This document shows positions 1 to 8,525 of a stretch of DNA of 64,000 nt, piece after piece. Numbering within the stretch: position 1 is the stretch's first letter; each line of letters opens with the position of its first letter. A model generated the notes under the pieces. That model ran no database searches. It was not told the origin of the DNA and was given only the letters and a program-made list of their open reading frames with translations. A program made the translations under genes and the position numbers. The stretch lies in assembly GCA_964242575.1 (NCBI GenBank), contig CAXTCN010000005.1:1-64000 (forward strand). The letters run 5' to 3'. The stretch comes from JANPPS01 sp964242575. Its GTDB lineage: Bacteria > Pseudomonadota > Alphaproteobacteria > Acetobacterales > Acetobacteraceae.

Positions 1-1
1 C

Positions 2-43
2 GTCAACTACATCCGGCACTGCGGCTACGTCCAGTCAGGCTGA
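2..43 (+). CDS. C-terminal tail of an unidentified gene entering from the left (partial)
   Basis: Reading frame 2 gives thirteen residues (VNYIRHCGYVQSG) and a TGA at 41-43, ending 15 bases before the convergent stop of the cytochrome b gene. It looks like the end of a plus-strand gene, but the fragment is too short to identify and could be chance. Confidence 0.3.
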   Translation, partial: VNYIRHCGYVQSG

Positions 44-58
44 AAACGCTCTAAACCT

Positions 59-802
59 TCAGGCGAAGCGCACCAACATCCATACGAACACCCCCGCCAC
101 CGCCAGGATCGCAACCGCCAGCGCCGTGCTGGCAAACCGGGGCTGGCGCAGGTTGGCCGGCAAGCGTTTCCGGCCAGTGACCATCGCCCGCACCAAGTCA
201 TGCCGCTTCACCACGGCATAAGCGACGATGAGGGCAATGTGCAGCGCCGTCAGGCCGAGCACGACGTTGAACGACGTCTCGTGCAGCCCGGCCGCCCACG
301 CGCCAGCCTCAGGCGAGAGGCGCGTATGCAAAGGCCCGCCACCGTCCGTACTCCGAGCGAACAGTCCGCTGCCGACCTGGACCAGCAACGCCCCCAGCAG
401 CGCCAGCACCAACCAGCCTCCCGCGGCGCTATGGCCGATCTCGGTGTCTGGCTTCCGTGGGCCGGCAAAGGTCCTGAGCTGCCGCAGGACCTCGGCCGGG
501 CCGCGCAGGAACTGCCGGAAGCGGGAGGTCTCGCTGCCGACGAAGCCCCACGCGATGCGGAACAGCAGCAGCGCCAGCAAGACGTAGCCAGAAAGGAAGT
601 GCAGTTGCGTCCAGCCCTGCACGGCAGCCACGTAGCTGGTGGCTGCCAGCAACACGACAGCCCAGAGAAACAGCCGCGTGGGCGCGTCCCAGATCTTCAT
701 CAACAGCACCGGCACGCGCGGCTTGGGTGGTCCCGCCGGGCGAACCAACGGGCGTGGACGGGTCGGCTGGGCCATGCGCGGTATCCTCTGCTGCCGGTCC
801 AT
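59..802 (-). CDS. Cytochrome b561-family membrane protein
   Basis: A 247-residue di-haem cytochrome b of the b561/Ni-Fe-hydrogenase b-subunit type, expected to move electrons in the inner membrane, often to or from a periplasmic c-type cytochrome. After a basic, proline-rich N-terminus of about 35 residues come four to five hydrophobic helices (about 43-62, 68-88, 128-146, 176-198, 222-246). Candidate haem-ligand histidines are H68, H124, H174 and H188, the last two in an HETS-x10-H arrangement. The ATG at 800-802 is the first start; M35 (MKIWDAPTR) is an alternative. The partner cytochrome is not in the window. Confidence 0.8.
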   Translation of the reverse strand: MDRQQRIPRMAQPTRPRPLVRPAGPPKPRVPVLLMKIWDAPTRLFLWAVVLLAATSYVAAVQGWTQLHFLSGYVLLALLLFRIAWGFVGSETSRFRQFLRGPAEVLRQLRTFAGPRKPDTEIGHSAAGGWLVLALLGALLVQVGSGLFARSTDGGGPLHTRLSPEAGAWAAGLHETSFNVVLGLTALHIALIVAYAVVKRHDLVRAMVTGRKRLPANLRQPRFASTALAVAILAVAGVFVWMLVRFA

Positions 803-855
803 TTAGCAAGTGCCCGGCTTGACGGGAAAGCGCAGCGTCGTCATGCCGCAGAGCC

Positions 856-1665
856 ATGGGGCTTCCCTTCCCGCAAGGCGGCGCGGCTGGCTTCTGGGCC
901 GTTTACCAAGGACCGTTGGCGGCGCTCGCAGCGTCGCTGCTGGTGGTGCTGCTCGGGCGGTTGACGCGGGGGCGTTGGACGCCGGCGGCAGCGGGAGCGC
1001 TGGTGGGGTGGGCGGCGCTCGTTCCGGCGTCAACGCTGCTGCGCGCCGTGCTGATGCCGCCGACGCTGGTTGCGCGCCTGCTGTTGCCGGCGTTGCTGGC
1101 GGTAGCGCTCGGCTTTCTGCTGCCTGTGCTGCGCGGCCGGGCCGTCCGCTGGGCGCCGGCGCTGGTGTTGGCGGCGGCAGGCTGGTGGCTGGCCGGCTCT
1201 CCCGCGGGACGCGGCGAGTTCTGGCGGGTGTGGGCAGCGGTCGGCCTGGGCGGCTGGCTGCTGTCCCGCGCCGTACGGAACGAGCCTGCGCGCGCCATGG
1301 CGGCTGCGTTGGCGCTGTGGGCCGGACTGGTGGTGGCCGGGGCGCCTCCGGTCTGGATCGTGGCGGCGCTGGTCCTGGTGGCGGCGTCCGTCGCGTTGCT
1401 GGGCGGAAGGTTGGCGCTGCCGCCGGTGCTGGTGGTGGTCGCGGCCGCGGCGGCAAGCCTCGGCGCCGGGCGGCTGGTGCGGGCCGGGTTGAACGGGGTG
1501 GATGCAGCGGCGCTGGCAACCCTGGCCGCGCCGTGGATGGTGCCGGTGCTGGGTGTCCGGCTTAGCGGCCGGCTAGGCCGGGCTGGACCGGTTCTGGCGG
1601 TTCCCGCCGCCGCAGCGCTCGCCGCCGGCGTGGTTTGGTGCGTCGCCAGGTTGCTCCGTTCATAA
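856..1665 (+). CDS. Hypothetical polytopic membrane protein
   Basis: The 269-residue product is almost wholly hydrophobic (Leu/Ala/Val/Gly rich) with about eight potential membrane helices and no motif I recognise. Codons are strongly G/C at the third position, as in neighbouring genes, which favours this strand over the long arginine/proline-rich frame opposite. It is divergent from the cytochrome b gene (53 bases apart) and 246 bases before psd. The ribosome-binding site before the ATG is weak. Function unknown. Confidence 0.55.
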   Translation: MGLPFPQGGAAGFWAVYQGPLAALAASLLVVLLGRLTRGRWTPAAAGALVGWAALVPASTLLRAVLMPPTLVARLLLPALLAVALGFLLPVLRGRAVRWAPALVLAAAGWWLAGSPAGRGEFWRVWAAVGLGGWLLSRAVRNEPARAMAAALALWAGLVVAGAPPVWIVAALVLVAASVALLGGRLALPPVLVVVAAAAASLGAGRLVRAGLNGVDAAALATLAAPWMVPVLGVRLSGRLGRAGPVLAVPAAAALAAGVVWCVARLLRS

Positions 1666-1911
1666 GGACAGCGCCTCGCAGCACGCGCCTGGGCTTGGAT
1701 GTCGTGGACTATGGCAAACGGCGTGCGCAGTTGCGGGGCGACCAGTTTGGCAGCGCCGGCAAGGTGGTGCCAGGGTCGATCTGCCATTCCAGCGCAGCAG
1801 CCGTGACCAGATGCGCGACCCCAAGCTGGCCTACCCAGGTCAGGCTTTTGCCGTGCCCGCCCGGTGACGCGCCTTGCCCGGCCGCGCGCCGCGCACCATA
1901 CACCGTTCATA
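1666..1911. other. Intergenic region with a short minus-strand open frame
   Basis: The 246 bases between the membrane protein and psd hold no convincing gene. A minus-strand frame at 1709-1903 encodes 64 residues with some protein-like character (for example GQLGVAHLVTAAALEWQIDP), which could be the end of a decayed gene. It lacks a ribosome-binding site and I do not recognise it. The psd promoter should lie here, but no clear -35/-10 pair is visible. Confidence 0.3.
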
Positions 1912-2583
1912 ATGACACTCCTTCAAACGCTTCGTTCCGTCCTGTCCCCGCCGCATCCGGCCGGGCGGCCCTTCATCATCGGCGGTCTCGTTGCTGCCGT
2001 GCTCGGCTTGTTCCTCAGCGAGTGGCTGTTCGCCCTCGGCGTGCTGTTCGTGCTGTTCTGCCTTTACTTCTTCCGGGACCCGGAGCGCGTGGCGCCCGCC
2101 CGGCCCGGCGTCGTGGTGGCGCCGGCGGACGGGCGGGTGGTGTCCGTCATGCAGTCCGTGCCGCCGCCGGAGCTGGGCTTGGGCGCCGCACCGCGTTGGC
2201 GGGTCGCGACGTTCCTGTCGGTGCTGAACGTCCATGTGAACCGCGTGCCGTTCGAGGGCACGGTGACGCGCGTGGCCTACCGGCACGGCAAGTTCCTCAA
2301 CGCCAGCGTGGACAAGGCGAGCGACGACAACGAACGCAACGCGCTGGCTATCCGCCTGCCTGACGGCCGCGACATGGCAGTGGTGCAGATCGCCGGGTTG
2401 ATTGCTCGGCGGATCGTGTGCGGGGTGCGGGAAGGGGACCGTGTCGCCACCGGCGCACGCTTCGGCATCATCCGCTTTGGCAGCCGCACCGACCTTTATC
2501 TGCCCGAGGGCGTGCGCCCGTTGGTGTCCGAGGGCCAGACCATGATCGGCGGTGAGACCGTAATGGCCGAGCTTGGCGCGTGA
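1912..2583 (+). CDS. psd: Phosphatidylserine decarboxylase proenzyme (short, type II)
   Basis: Makes phosphatidylethanolamine from phosphatidylserine at the inner membrane. The 223-residue length fits the short bacterial/archaeal class, not the ~300-residue E. coli type. Residues about 19-50 form two adjacent hydrophobic stretches followed by FFRDPER. The family landmarks VAPADGRV, NVHVNR and a C-terminal RFGSR are present; self-cleavage at Gly190-Ser191 should create the pyruvoyl group on Ser191. The ATG at 1912 is used because the open frame upstream is not family-like. Its TGA overlaps the pssA GTG, so decarboxylase and synthase are translationally coupled. Confidence 0.95.
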   Translation: MTLLQTLRSVLSPPHPAGRPFIIGGLVAAVLGLFLSEWLFALGVLFVLFCLYFFRDPERVAPARPGVVVAPADGRVVSVMQSVPPPELGLGAAPRWRVATFLSVLNVHVNRVPFEGTVTRVAYRHGKFLNASVDKASDDNERNALAIRLPDGRDMAVVQIAGLIARRIVCGVREGDRVATGARFGIIRFGSRTDLYLPEGVRPLVSEGQTMIGGETVMAELGA

Positions 2584-3419
2584 GCGAGCGGACCTCGCCA
2601 GTCCAGCGGCTCCGCACCCGGTTCCGGCCACGGCAGCGGCCGCGGTTCGCCGGGCTGAGCTTCAACCGCATGATCCCGAATATCCTGACCCTGTTGGGCC
2701 TGTGCGCCGGGTTGACCAGCATGCGCTATGCGGTGGAGGGGCGGTTCGGTTCGGCTGTGGTCGCCATCGTGGTGGCCGGTTGCATCGACGGGCTGGACGG
2801 GCGGCTGGCCCGGTTGCTCAAAGCGACATCCCGGTTCGGGGCGGAGTTCGATAGCCTGACGGATTTCTGCGCCTTCGGAGTGGCGCCGGCATTCGTGTTG
2901 TATCTTTGGTCGTTGCAATCCGCGGGGGGCGTTGGGTTCACGCCATGCCTGATGTTCGCGGTGTGCATGGCGCTGCGGCTGGCGCGGTTCAACGCGGCGC
3001 TGGATACCACACCGCCGATTGCCCATGCCTACGCCTACAACTTCTTCACCGGCGTTCCGGCGCCGGCGGGGGCAGGGCTGGCGCTGTTCCCCTTGTTCCT
3101 CGGGCTGGAAGGTCACTTGCTGGACTGGCCGTGGTTGCAAGCCCTCGCGCGGCACCCGCTGTTTTGCGCGGCCGTGCTGGCGGGGACGGCGCTGCTGCTG
3201 GTGTCGATGTTGCCGGTCTGGAGCTTCAAGAACTTCAAAGTGCCGCGGGAGTACGTGCTGCCGCTGCTGCTGGGCGTCGGCACGTTCACCGCGGTGCTGG
3301 TGGCCGAACCCTGGGCGGCATTCGCGGCGGCCGGGCTGATTTATGTCGGGATGCTGCCGTTCAGCCGGCGCAGCTTCCATCGGCTCCGGACCGAGGCCGA
3401 AGCCGACCGTGCGGCCTAA
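2580..3419 (+). CDS. pssA: CDP-diacylglycerol-serine O-phosphatidyltransferase
   Basis: Transfers phosphatidyl from CDP-diacylglycerol to serine, giving the substrate for Psd. The 279-residue protein carries a full CDP-alcohol phosphotransferase signature: D70, D73-G74, A77-R78, G87, D91 and D95 with exact family spacing. About eight membrane helices follow residue 31. The start is GTG at 2580, inside GTGA shared with the psd stop; the next Met is residue 31, which would remove the conserved NRMIPN lead-in. Together psd-pssA supply phosphatidylethanolamine. Confidence 0.95.
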   Translation: MSERTSPVQRLRTRFRPRQRPRFAGLSFNRMIPNILTLLGLCAGLTSMRYAVEGRFGSAVVAIVVAGCIDGLDGRLARLLKATSRFGAEFDSLTDFCAFGVAPAFVLYLWSLQSAGGVGFTPCLMFAVCMALRLARFNAALDTTPPIAHAYAYNFFTGVPAPAGAGLALFPLFLGLEGHLLDWPWLQALARHPLFCAAVLAGTALLLVSMLPVWSFKNFKVPREYVLPLLLGVGTFTAVLVAEPWAAFAAAGLIYVGMLPFSRRSFHRLRTEAEADRAA

Positions 3420-3432
3420 AAACGCCAGGAAC

Positions 3433-4659
3433 CTACTTGCGCCTGGTGTCGTGCAAGACGCCCTCCGCCCTAAGCTCCATCACCTCGGCGTCGGAGTAGC
3501 CAAGCTCTGCCAGCACCGCCGCGCCATGCTCATTGAACCGCGGCGGCGGGGCACGGGCACCGCCGGGCGTGCGGGACAGCTTGATCGGCGTGCCAAGCCC
3601 ACGGTAGCCGTCCAGCTCCGTCACCATCGCGCGGGCGGCCGTGTGCTTCGCCTGCATGGCCTCGTCCACCGCCAGCACCGGCCCGGCGGGCAGGCCGGCG
3701 CGCAGCAGCGCGTCGCATAACGTATGCCCGTCCTGGCCGGCAAAAGCCGCCGCGAGCTGTTGCGTCAGCGCCTCCCGGTGCCGCAGCCGGTCGCCGTTGG
3801 TCGTGAACCGTGGGTCCGCCGGCAGGTCCGGGTGGCCAATATGCTCGCACAGCCGCCGAAACTGGCCGTCATTGCCGATGGCGACAAAGATTTCGCCCGT
3901 GGCCGTCGAGTACTTCTCGTAGGGTGAAATGTTGGGGTGCGGGTTGCCGAGCGGCATCGGCCGGACGCCATTCAGGAAGTAGTTGGCCGCTTGCGGATGC
4001 AGCAACGACATGCCGCAGTCATGCAGCGTCATATCCAGGTACTGGCCCATCCCGGACCGCTCCCGCTCGTGCACCGCCATGAGGATGCCGATGACCGAGT
4101 ACAGCCCGGTCGCCAGGTCCACCACCGGCGTGCCCATCCGCATCGGCCCGGTGGCCGGGTCGCCGTTTATGCTCATAAGCCCGGTCATCGCCTGCAGGAT
4201 CGCGTCGTAGCCCGGCAGGCCGCCGAGCGGACCTTCGGCGCCGAAGCCCGATACCCGGCAATGGATCAGCCGCGGGAAGCGTGGCTGAAGGTCCGCGTGG
4301 TAGCCCAGGTCCCAGCGCTCCATGGCGCCGGGCTTGAAATTCTCAACCAGCACGTCCGCCGTCTCGATCAGCCGCAGCAGCACCTCGCGCCCGGCCGGCT
4401 GCCCCAGGTCGAGCGCCACCGACCGCTTGTTGCGGTTCACGCCGATGAAGTAGCTGGCGTCCCGCTCCCCCGGCGCATGCTCCACGAATGGCGGTCCCCA
4501 ATCCCGCACCTCGTCGCCCTGCGGCGGTTCCACCTTCACCACGTCCGCGCCGTGGTCCGACAAAATCATCGTGGCATAGGGACCGCCCAGCACCCGCGTC
4601 AGGTCCACCACGCGCAAGCCCGCCAGCGCGCCCGGGGACGCCGCCACCCCCGCGTTCAC
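3433..4659 (-). CDS. CaiB/BaiF family (class III) CoA transferase
   Basis: A 408-residue class III CoA transferase, moving CoA between an acyl donor and a carboxylic acid. The N-terminal LRVVDLTRVLGGPYAT, the VKVEPPQGDEVRDWGPP segment and VNRNKRSVALDL are typical of the family. Asp181 in VVDLATG is the expected catalytic residue that forms the aspartyl-CoA intermediate. The substrate cannot be told from sequence. The ATG at 4657-4659 overlaps the stop of the CheY-like gene (ATGA), so it is the last gene of the kinase-KaiC-receiver operon, an odd place for a metabolic enzyme. It converges on pssA with a 13-base gap. Confidence 0.9.
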   Translation of the reverse strand: MNAGVAASPGALAGLRVVDLTRVLGGPYATMILSDHGADVVKVEPPQGDEVRDWGPPFVEHAPGERDASYFIGVNRNKRSVALDLGQPAGREVLLRLIETADVLVENFKPGAMERWDLGYHADLQPRFPRLIHCRVSGFGAEGPLGGLPGYDAILQAMTGLMSINGDPATGPMRMGTPVVDLATGLYSVIGILMAVHERERSGMGQYLDMTLHDCGMSLLHPQAANYFLNGVRPMPLGNPHPNISPYEKYSTATGEIFVAIGNDGQFRRLCEHIGHPDLPADPRFTTNGDRLRHREALTQQLAAAFAGQDGHTLCDALLRAGLPAGPVLAVDEAMQAKHTAARAMVTELDGYRGLGTPIKLSRTPGGARAPPPRFNEHGAAVLAELGYSDAEVMELRAEGVLHDTRRK

Positions 4660-5027
4660 CTGCGGCGCTCCTGGCTCAGCACGCGCGTGAGCGTGGCCAG
4701 GACCTCCGAGATGCGGAACGGTTTGCGCAGGAACGCGGCGTGGCCGGTGAAGCGTTCCTGTACAGCGGACTCTGGCAAGGAGCTCATCACCACGACCGGC
4801 AGCCCGGCCAGCGCCGAGTTCGCCTGGATGGCGCGCAGCACGCCGACGCCGTCCAGCAACGGCATCATGTAGTCCAGCAGCACCGCGTCCGGCCGCATCT
4901 CCGCCAGCCGGGCCAGTGCCTGGCGTCCATTGCTTGCGGTCATCACCCGATAGCCCTCCTCGGTCAGCAAAGTCTCCAACACCTCGGCGACGCCGAACTC
5001 GTCATCCACGACGAGCACTATCGGCAC
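4656..5027 (-). CDS. Single-domain CheY-like response regulator
   Basis: A stand-alone receiver of 123 residues with the acidic pair D8/D9, phospho-acceptor D52 (in LLDYMMP), S83 at the usual Ser/Thr switch position and K103 in RKPF. There is no output domain, so it would act by protein contact or as a phosphate shuttle. It starts three bases after the KaiC-like gene and overlaps the CoA transferase by four. The histidine kinase two genes upstream is the natural phosphodonor. Confidence 0.92.
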   Translation of the reverse strand: MPIVLVVDDEFGVAEVLETLLTEEGYRVMTASNGRQALARLAEMRPDAVLLDYMMPLLDGVGVLRAIQANSALAGLPVVVMSSLPESAVQERFTGHAAFLRKPFRISEVLATLTRVLSQERRR

Positions 5028-5030
5028 CGG

Positions 5031-6494
5031 TCAGAAGCCCACGGACTGGGTCCACGGCTCGCCAGCCAGGATCGCTTCCGCCGCGTCATGCGACGGCGCG
5101 ACCCGCAGTCCGTTGCGTTCGATCTCGAATGTTCGCAGCCGGGCGTCAATTTGCGCGTCGCGCGCCTTCCGCACCTGGATCAGCCGCACGAGGGCGGAGC
5201 GACGTTCCAGCAGGCGCATGGCCACGATGTTCTCCGATATACCCGGCAGGTCCGGCATTCCGGTTGGCGGCAAGCCGGATTCGTAGTGCTCGGCCGTGAA
5301 TAGCGTAGTCACGCCGCGGGCGCGCATGCCATGTCCCAGCGCCGCGAAAATGTGAGCGACCCGGTCGGGATCGAGGGCCAACTTCACCAAGCCGGCGACT
5401 CCGTCGATCAACAGGCGCCGTGCGCCGCGCCGGTCGATCTCAGCCAGCAGCGTGGCGCAAATCTCGTCCAGCATGCCGGCGGTATCGAACGACCAGATCA
5501 GCCCGACATGGTCATCCCGGATCAGCTCCGCCAGCGGCAGCCCAAGCGCGCCGGCCTTTGACAGCACTGCGGCGGGACTTTCGGAGGTGCTGAACATCAC
5601 GCCGGGTTCGCGCTGGCTGCACTGGCTCAGGAAATGCATGCCAAGCGTCGTCTTGCCAGCGCCCGAGGGACCGGTCACCGTGGTGATCGAGCCAGCCGGC
5701 ACGCCTCCGCCAAACATCGCATCGAGCTCCGGCAAGCCTGACGGCACCCGCTTCCGGTCTAACGGCATGTCGTCCAGCGACGACGTCAGCAGCGCTTCGA
5801 ACCGGGGATAGACCTGGATGCCGGCACTGGTAATGCGGAAGGCGTGCCGGCCACCCAAGAAAGCGTCGCCCCGGCGCTTCAGCACCTCCAGATCCCGCTC
5901 CATGCGCCAGCCGTACAGACGGCTGCGCATCTCAATCACGCAGTCGACCATGGTGTGCTCGACGGTCGCGGGCATGACCTCGCCATCAGCGCTGGTCAGC
6001 AACACCATGCTGCACCCCGAAACCGAAGCCTGGGTTTGCAGCTCGTGGATGAATTTTTTGAACTCGATGTGGTTCTTGGCTTGAAGCTCGACCGACATCA
6101 GGCCGTCCAGCACCAGCAAGCTGACGTTGCGCGCGCGCACCTCCGCCCACAGCAGCGTCAGCAAGCCGCCCAGGCCCTCGGCCTCAAGCACCGGATAGGC
6201 GCTGATGTAATAGACCTCATCCGGGATGCGGGCTGTGTCGAAGAACTCCATGGTATGCAGGTGCAGCAGCATCCGCGCATGATTTTCCGCCAGCAGCGTG
6301 ACGAACAGCGCCCGTCCGCCGGCGCGGGCGTGGGCGTAGCACATCTGGTTGCCAAGGATGGTCTTGCCGGCCCCTGGCCGGCCCTGGACGATGGTGATGC
6401 CGGTTTGGAACAACCCGCCGCGCAGCACTGCGTCCAGGCCGGAAACGCCAGTGGGGATTTTCTGGAGCTGCAAGGCGCCGCCGTCTTCGCTCAA
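5031..6494 (-). CDS. KaiC-like double-domain RecA-superfamily ATPase
   Basis: About 487 residues with two KaiC/RecA-type ATPase domains. Walker A motifs are GRPGAGKT (38-45) and GPSGAGKT (275-282); Walker B-like strands end at D130 (LLVLDGL) and D364 (RLLIDGV). Cyanobacterial KaiC has paired glutamates after the second strand of each domain; here the equivalents appear to be LLAEN (E70) and STSES (E305), one Glu each. The best start is TTG at 6494, overlapping the kinase stop as TTGA; upstream residues in this frame are shadow of the kinase. No kaiA or kaiB is nearby, so a signalling ATPase is likelier than a clock. Confidence 0.88.
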   Translation of the reverse strand: MSEDGGALQLQKIPTGVSGLDAVLRGGLFQTGITIVQGRPGAGKTILGNQMCYAHARAGGRALFVTLLAENHARMLLHLHTMEFFDTARIPDEVYYISAYPVLEAEGLGGLLTLLWAEVRARNVSLLVLDGLMSVELQAKNHIEFKKFIHELQTQASVSGCSMVLLTSADGEVMPATVEHTMVDCVIEMRSRLYGWRMERDLEVLKRRGDAFLGGRHAFRITSAGIQVYPRFEALLTSSLDDMPLDRKRVPSGLPELDAMFGGGVPAGSITTVTGPSGAGKTTLGMHFLSQCSQREPGVMFSTSESPAAVLSKAGALGLPLAELIRDDHVGLIWSFDTAGMLDEICATLLAEIDRRGARRLLIDGVAGLVKLALDPDRVAHIFAALGHGMRARGVTTLFTAEHYESGLPPTGMPDLPGISENIVAMRLLERRSALVRLIQVRKARDAQIDARLRTFEIERNGLRVAPSHDAAEAILAGEPWTQSVGF

Positions 6495-7294
6495 GCAGCG
6501 CCGAGCACGGGCGTCCACGGCACGGACACGGTGAACGCCGAACCCCGGCCGGGGCTGCTGTCGACATCGATGGTGGCGTCCATCGCATCGACCAGCCGTC
6601 CCACCACCCAAAGCCCCAGGCCGAAGCCGCTCTGCTGGCGCCGGGTCACGGCTCGCTCGAACGGTGCAAAGATGCGGTCCTGATCCGTGCGCGAGATGCC
6701 AATGCCATGATCCCTGACAATGAGGTGAACCCGTTCACGGGCCACCTCAAGGCTTACCCCGATAGGCTCGCCGCCACCATACTTGATGGCGTTGGACACC
6801 AGGTTTTCCACCACCTGCTGCAACGCCAACTCGTCGCATAACCCAACCAGGCGCTCCGGCAGGGACATCGTGAGCTTGGAGCCAGCCTGTTCCGCCTGCG
6901 GCGTCGCCTCCTCGACCACGTGTCGCACAATTTCGGCGAAGTCGACTTGCACCCGCTCGCTCCGGAAAGTGTCAGCCGCCAGCCGGGAGATGTCCAGCAA
7001 CGTCGTGGTCCGTTTGATGTAGTGGTTGACCGCACGGTCGAGCCGCACGAGCGCGGTCACGATGCGATCGGGGATGCCCGGGGTGCTGTCGGCGGCGTCG
7101 CGCAGGGCTTGCACGGTCATGAGCATCGGCGTCATCGGGTTGCGCAGCTCATGCGCCGCGGTCGAGATGAAGTCGTCCCTGGCCCGGACGGCCTCACGCA
7201 ACGAGGCAATCTCCCGATGGAGATCCTGGGTGTCCTCGTTACGGTATGATGCAGCAGCATCATCTGCGGCTCCATGACCAATCCGATCAACCAT
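6491..7294 (-). CDS. Soluble sensor histidine kinase
   Basis: A 267-residue kinase with HisKA and HATPase_c domains only. The phospho-acceptor is H48 in the H-box AAHELRNP. The N-box (NLVSNAIKYG, about 164-173), the G1 box (DHGIGI, D195) and the G2 box (GFGLGLWV, 223-230) are intact. There are no membrane helices and no recognisable PAS/GAF domain; the first 40 residues may form a coiled coil. It is the first gene of the operon with the KaiC-like ATPase and CheY-like receiver, suggesting that the ATPase or a partner supplies the signal. Confidence 0.92.
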   Translation of the reverse strand: MVDRIGHGAADDAAASYRNEDTQDLHREIASLREAVRARDDFISTAAHELRNPMTPMLMTVQALRDAADSTPGIPDRIVTALVRLDRAVNHYIKRTTTLLDISRLAADTFRSERVQVDFAEIVRHVVEEATPQAEQAGSKLTMSLPERLVGLCDELALQQVVENLVSNAIKYGGGEPIGVSLEVARERVHLIVRDHGIGISRTDQDRIFAPFERAVTRRQQSGFGLGLWVVGRLVDAMDATIDVDSSPGRGSAFTVSVPWTPVLGAA

Positions 7295-7364
7295 GGCGCC
7301 AACCCTCAGTCACCAAGGCTAACATTCCATGTCGTTACCGCTTTTGCAACCCTTAGCTGAGTTT

Positions 7365-7384
7365 GGGGAGCCGAACAGCTCCCC
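7365..7384. terminator. Stem-loop between kinase and decarboxylase genes
   Basis: A perfect 7-bp stem (GGGGAGC/GCTCCCC) with a 6-base loop lies just downstream of the minus-strand decarboxylase stop. CTGAG/CTCAG flanks give a possible outer pairing. There is no T-run on either side, so if it terminates transcription it is not a textbook intrinsic terminator. Confidence 0.35.
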
Positions 7385-7394
7385 GAGTTGAGCC

Positions 7395-8525
7395 TCAGAT
7401 GTAGTGCTCCGCCAAGGGTTTGAAGCCATTGAACCGCTGGCTCGCATACGTGGTCACGTAGGCGCCGGTGGACTGCAGCTCGACCCGGTCGCCGCAACGG
7501 AGCGCCAGCGGCATCCGATAGTTGGAGCGCTCATACAGGATATCGGCGCCGTCGCAGGTTGGCCCGGCGATGGCCACCGGACCGGTTTCGCCGCCGTCAT
7601 GCGGAGTCGTGAGGCGGTACTTGATGCTCTCGCCCTCCGTCTCTGCCAAGCCGCCGAAGCGACCGATGTCGAGGTACACCCAGCGCACCGGATCGTCTTT
7701 CGCCTTATGGCACACCAGCACCACCTCGGCGCTCACCACCCCGGCGTCGGCAACCAGGAAGCGGCCGGGCTCCACCAGGATTTCCGGCAGGTCGTTGCCG
7801 AAATGCTGGGTCATGGCGTGCATGATGGCGTCGGCGAACCGGTCGATGCCGGGGATTTCGTCCCGATAGCGCACGGGGTAGCCACCGCCCAGGTTCACCA
7901 TGCGCAGCTTGACACCAGCCTGCTCCAGGTTGGTGAACAGCATCGCCACCCGGCCAATCGCGGTCTCATAGCTGCCGGTCGTGGTCTGCTGGCTGCCGAC
8001 ATGGAATGACAAGCCGTACGGGTCCAGCCCGAGCTCGCCGGCGCGGATCATCAGCTCGCGCGCGGTCTCGACCGTGGTGCCGAACTTGCGCGACAGCGGC
8101 CACTCGGCGCCGTCGTTCTGCACCAGCAGCCGGCAGTACACCCGTGCGCCGGGAGCATGCTCGGCGATCTTCTCAAGCTCCTCCAGGCTGTCGAACACGA
8201 ACATGGTGACGCCGGCGGCATAGGCGCGCTGGATCGCGGACACCTTCTTGATGGTGTTGCCATAGCTTACGCGCGCCGGCTCAGCGCCAGCCTCAAGGCA
8301 GAACTCGATTTCCTCGAACGAAGCCGCATCGAAGCTGCTGCCCAGGCCAACCAGGCGCTGCAGGATAGGCGCGGCGGGATTGGCCTTCACGGCGTAGTAT
8401 ACGCGCGCCAACGGCAGCGCGCGCAGCAGGGCGCGGTAGTTGTGCTCCACCCGGTCCACGTCAAGCACGAGGCAGGGGGTGGCCGGCGCGTGGTCAGCAA
8501 GGTACGCTGCGATTTTAGGAGTCAT
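7395..8525 (-). CDS. Ornithine/lysine decarboxylase, PLP-dependent (alanine-racemase fold)
   Basis: A 376-residue group IV decarboxylase (eukaryotic ODC type) making putrescine or cadaverine. K47 in YYAVKANP is the PLP Schiff-base lysine; VSYGNTIK, FHVGSQ, GGGYPV and EPGRFLVA line the barrel as in ODC. Cys324 in GPTCDGADIL is the catalytic cysteine contributed across the dimer. The ATG at 8523-8525 (MTPKIAAYL) matches the family start better than the upstream in-frame Met. Choice between ornithine and lysine cannot be settled by eye. Two stem-loops lie in the leader. Confidence 0.9.
   Translation of the reverse strand: MTPKIAAYLADHAPATPCLVLDVDRVEHNYRALLRALPLARVYYAVKANPAAPILQRLVGLGSSFDAASFEEIEFCLEAGAEPARVSYGNTIKKVSAIQRAYAAGVTMFVFDSLEELEKIAEHAPGARVYCRLLVQNDGAEWPLSRKFGTTVETARELMIRAGELGLDPYGLSFHVGSQQTTTGSYETAIGRVAMLFTNLEQAGVKLRMVNLGGGYPVRYRDEIPGIDRFADAIMHAMTQHFGNDLPEILVEPGRFLVADAGVVSAEVVLVCHKAKDDPVRWVYLDIGRFGGLAETEGESIKYRLTTPHDGGETGPVAIAGPTCDGADILYERSNYRMPLALRCGDRVELQSTGAYVTTYASQRFNGFKPLAEHYI

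Noticed and set aside
803..1519. Long minus-strand frame opposite the membrane protein
   Set aside because: Its product is almost only Pro, Arg, Ala and Ser, typical of an antisense shadow in G/C-rich DNA.
1709..1903. 64-residue minus-strand frame between the membrane protein and psd
   Set aside because: Somewhat protein-like but no ribosome-binding site, no recognised family and no partner; noted only as a possible relic.
5031..6494. Circadian clock KaiABC system
   Set aside because: No kaiA or kaiB gene nearby and the paired glutamates are altered.
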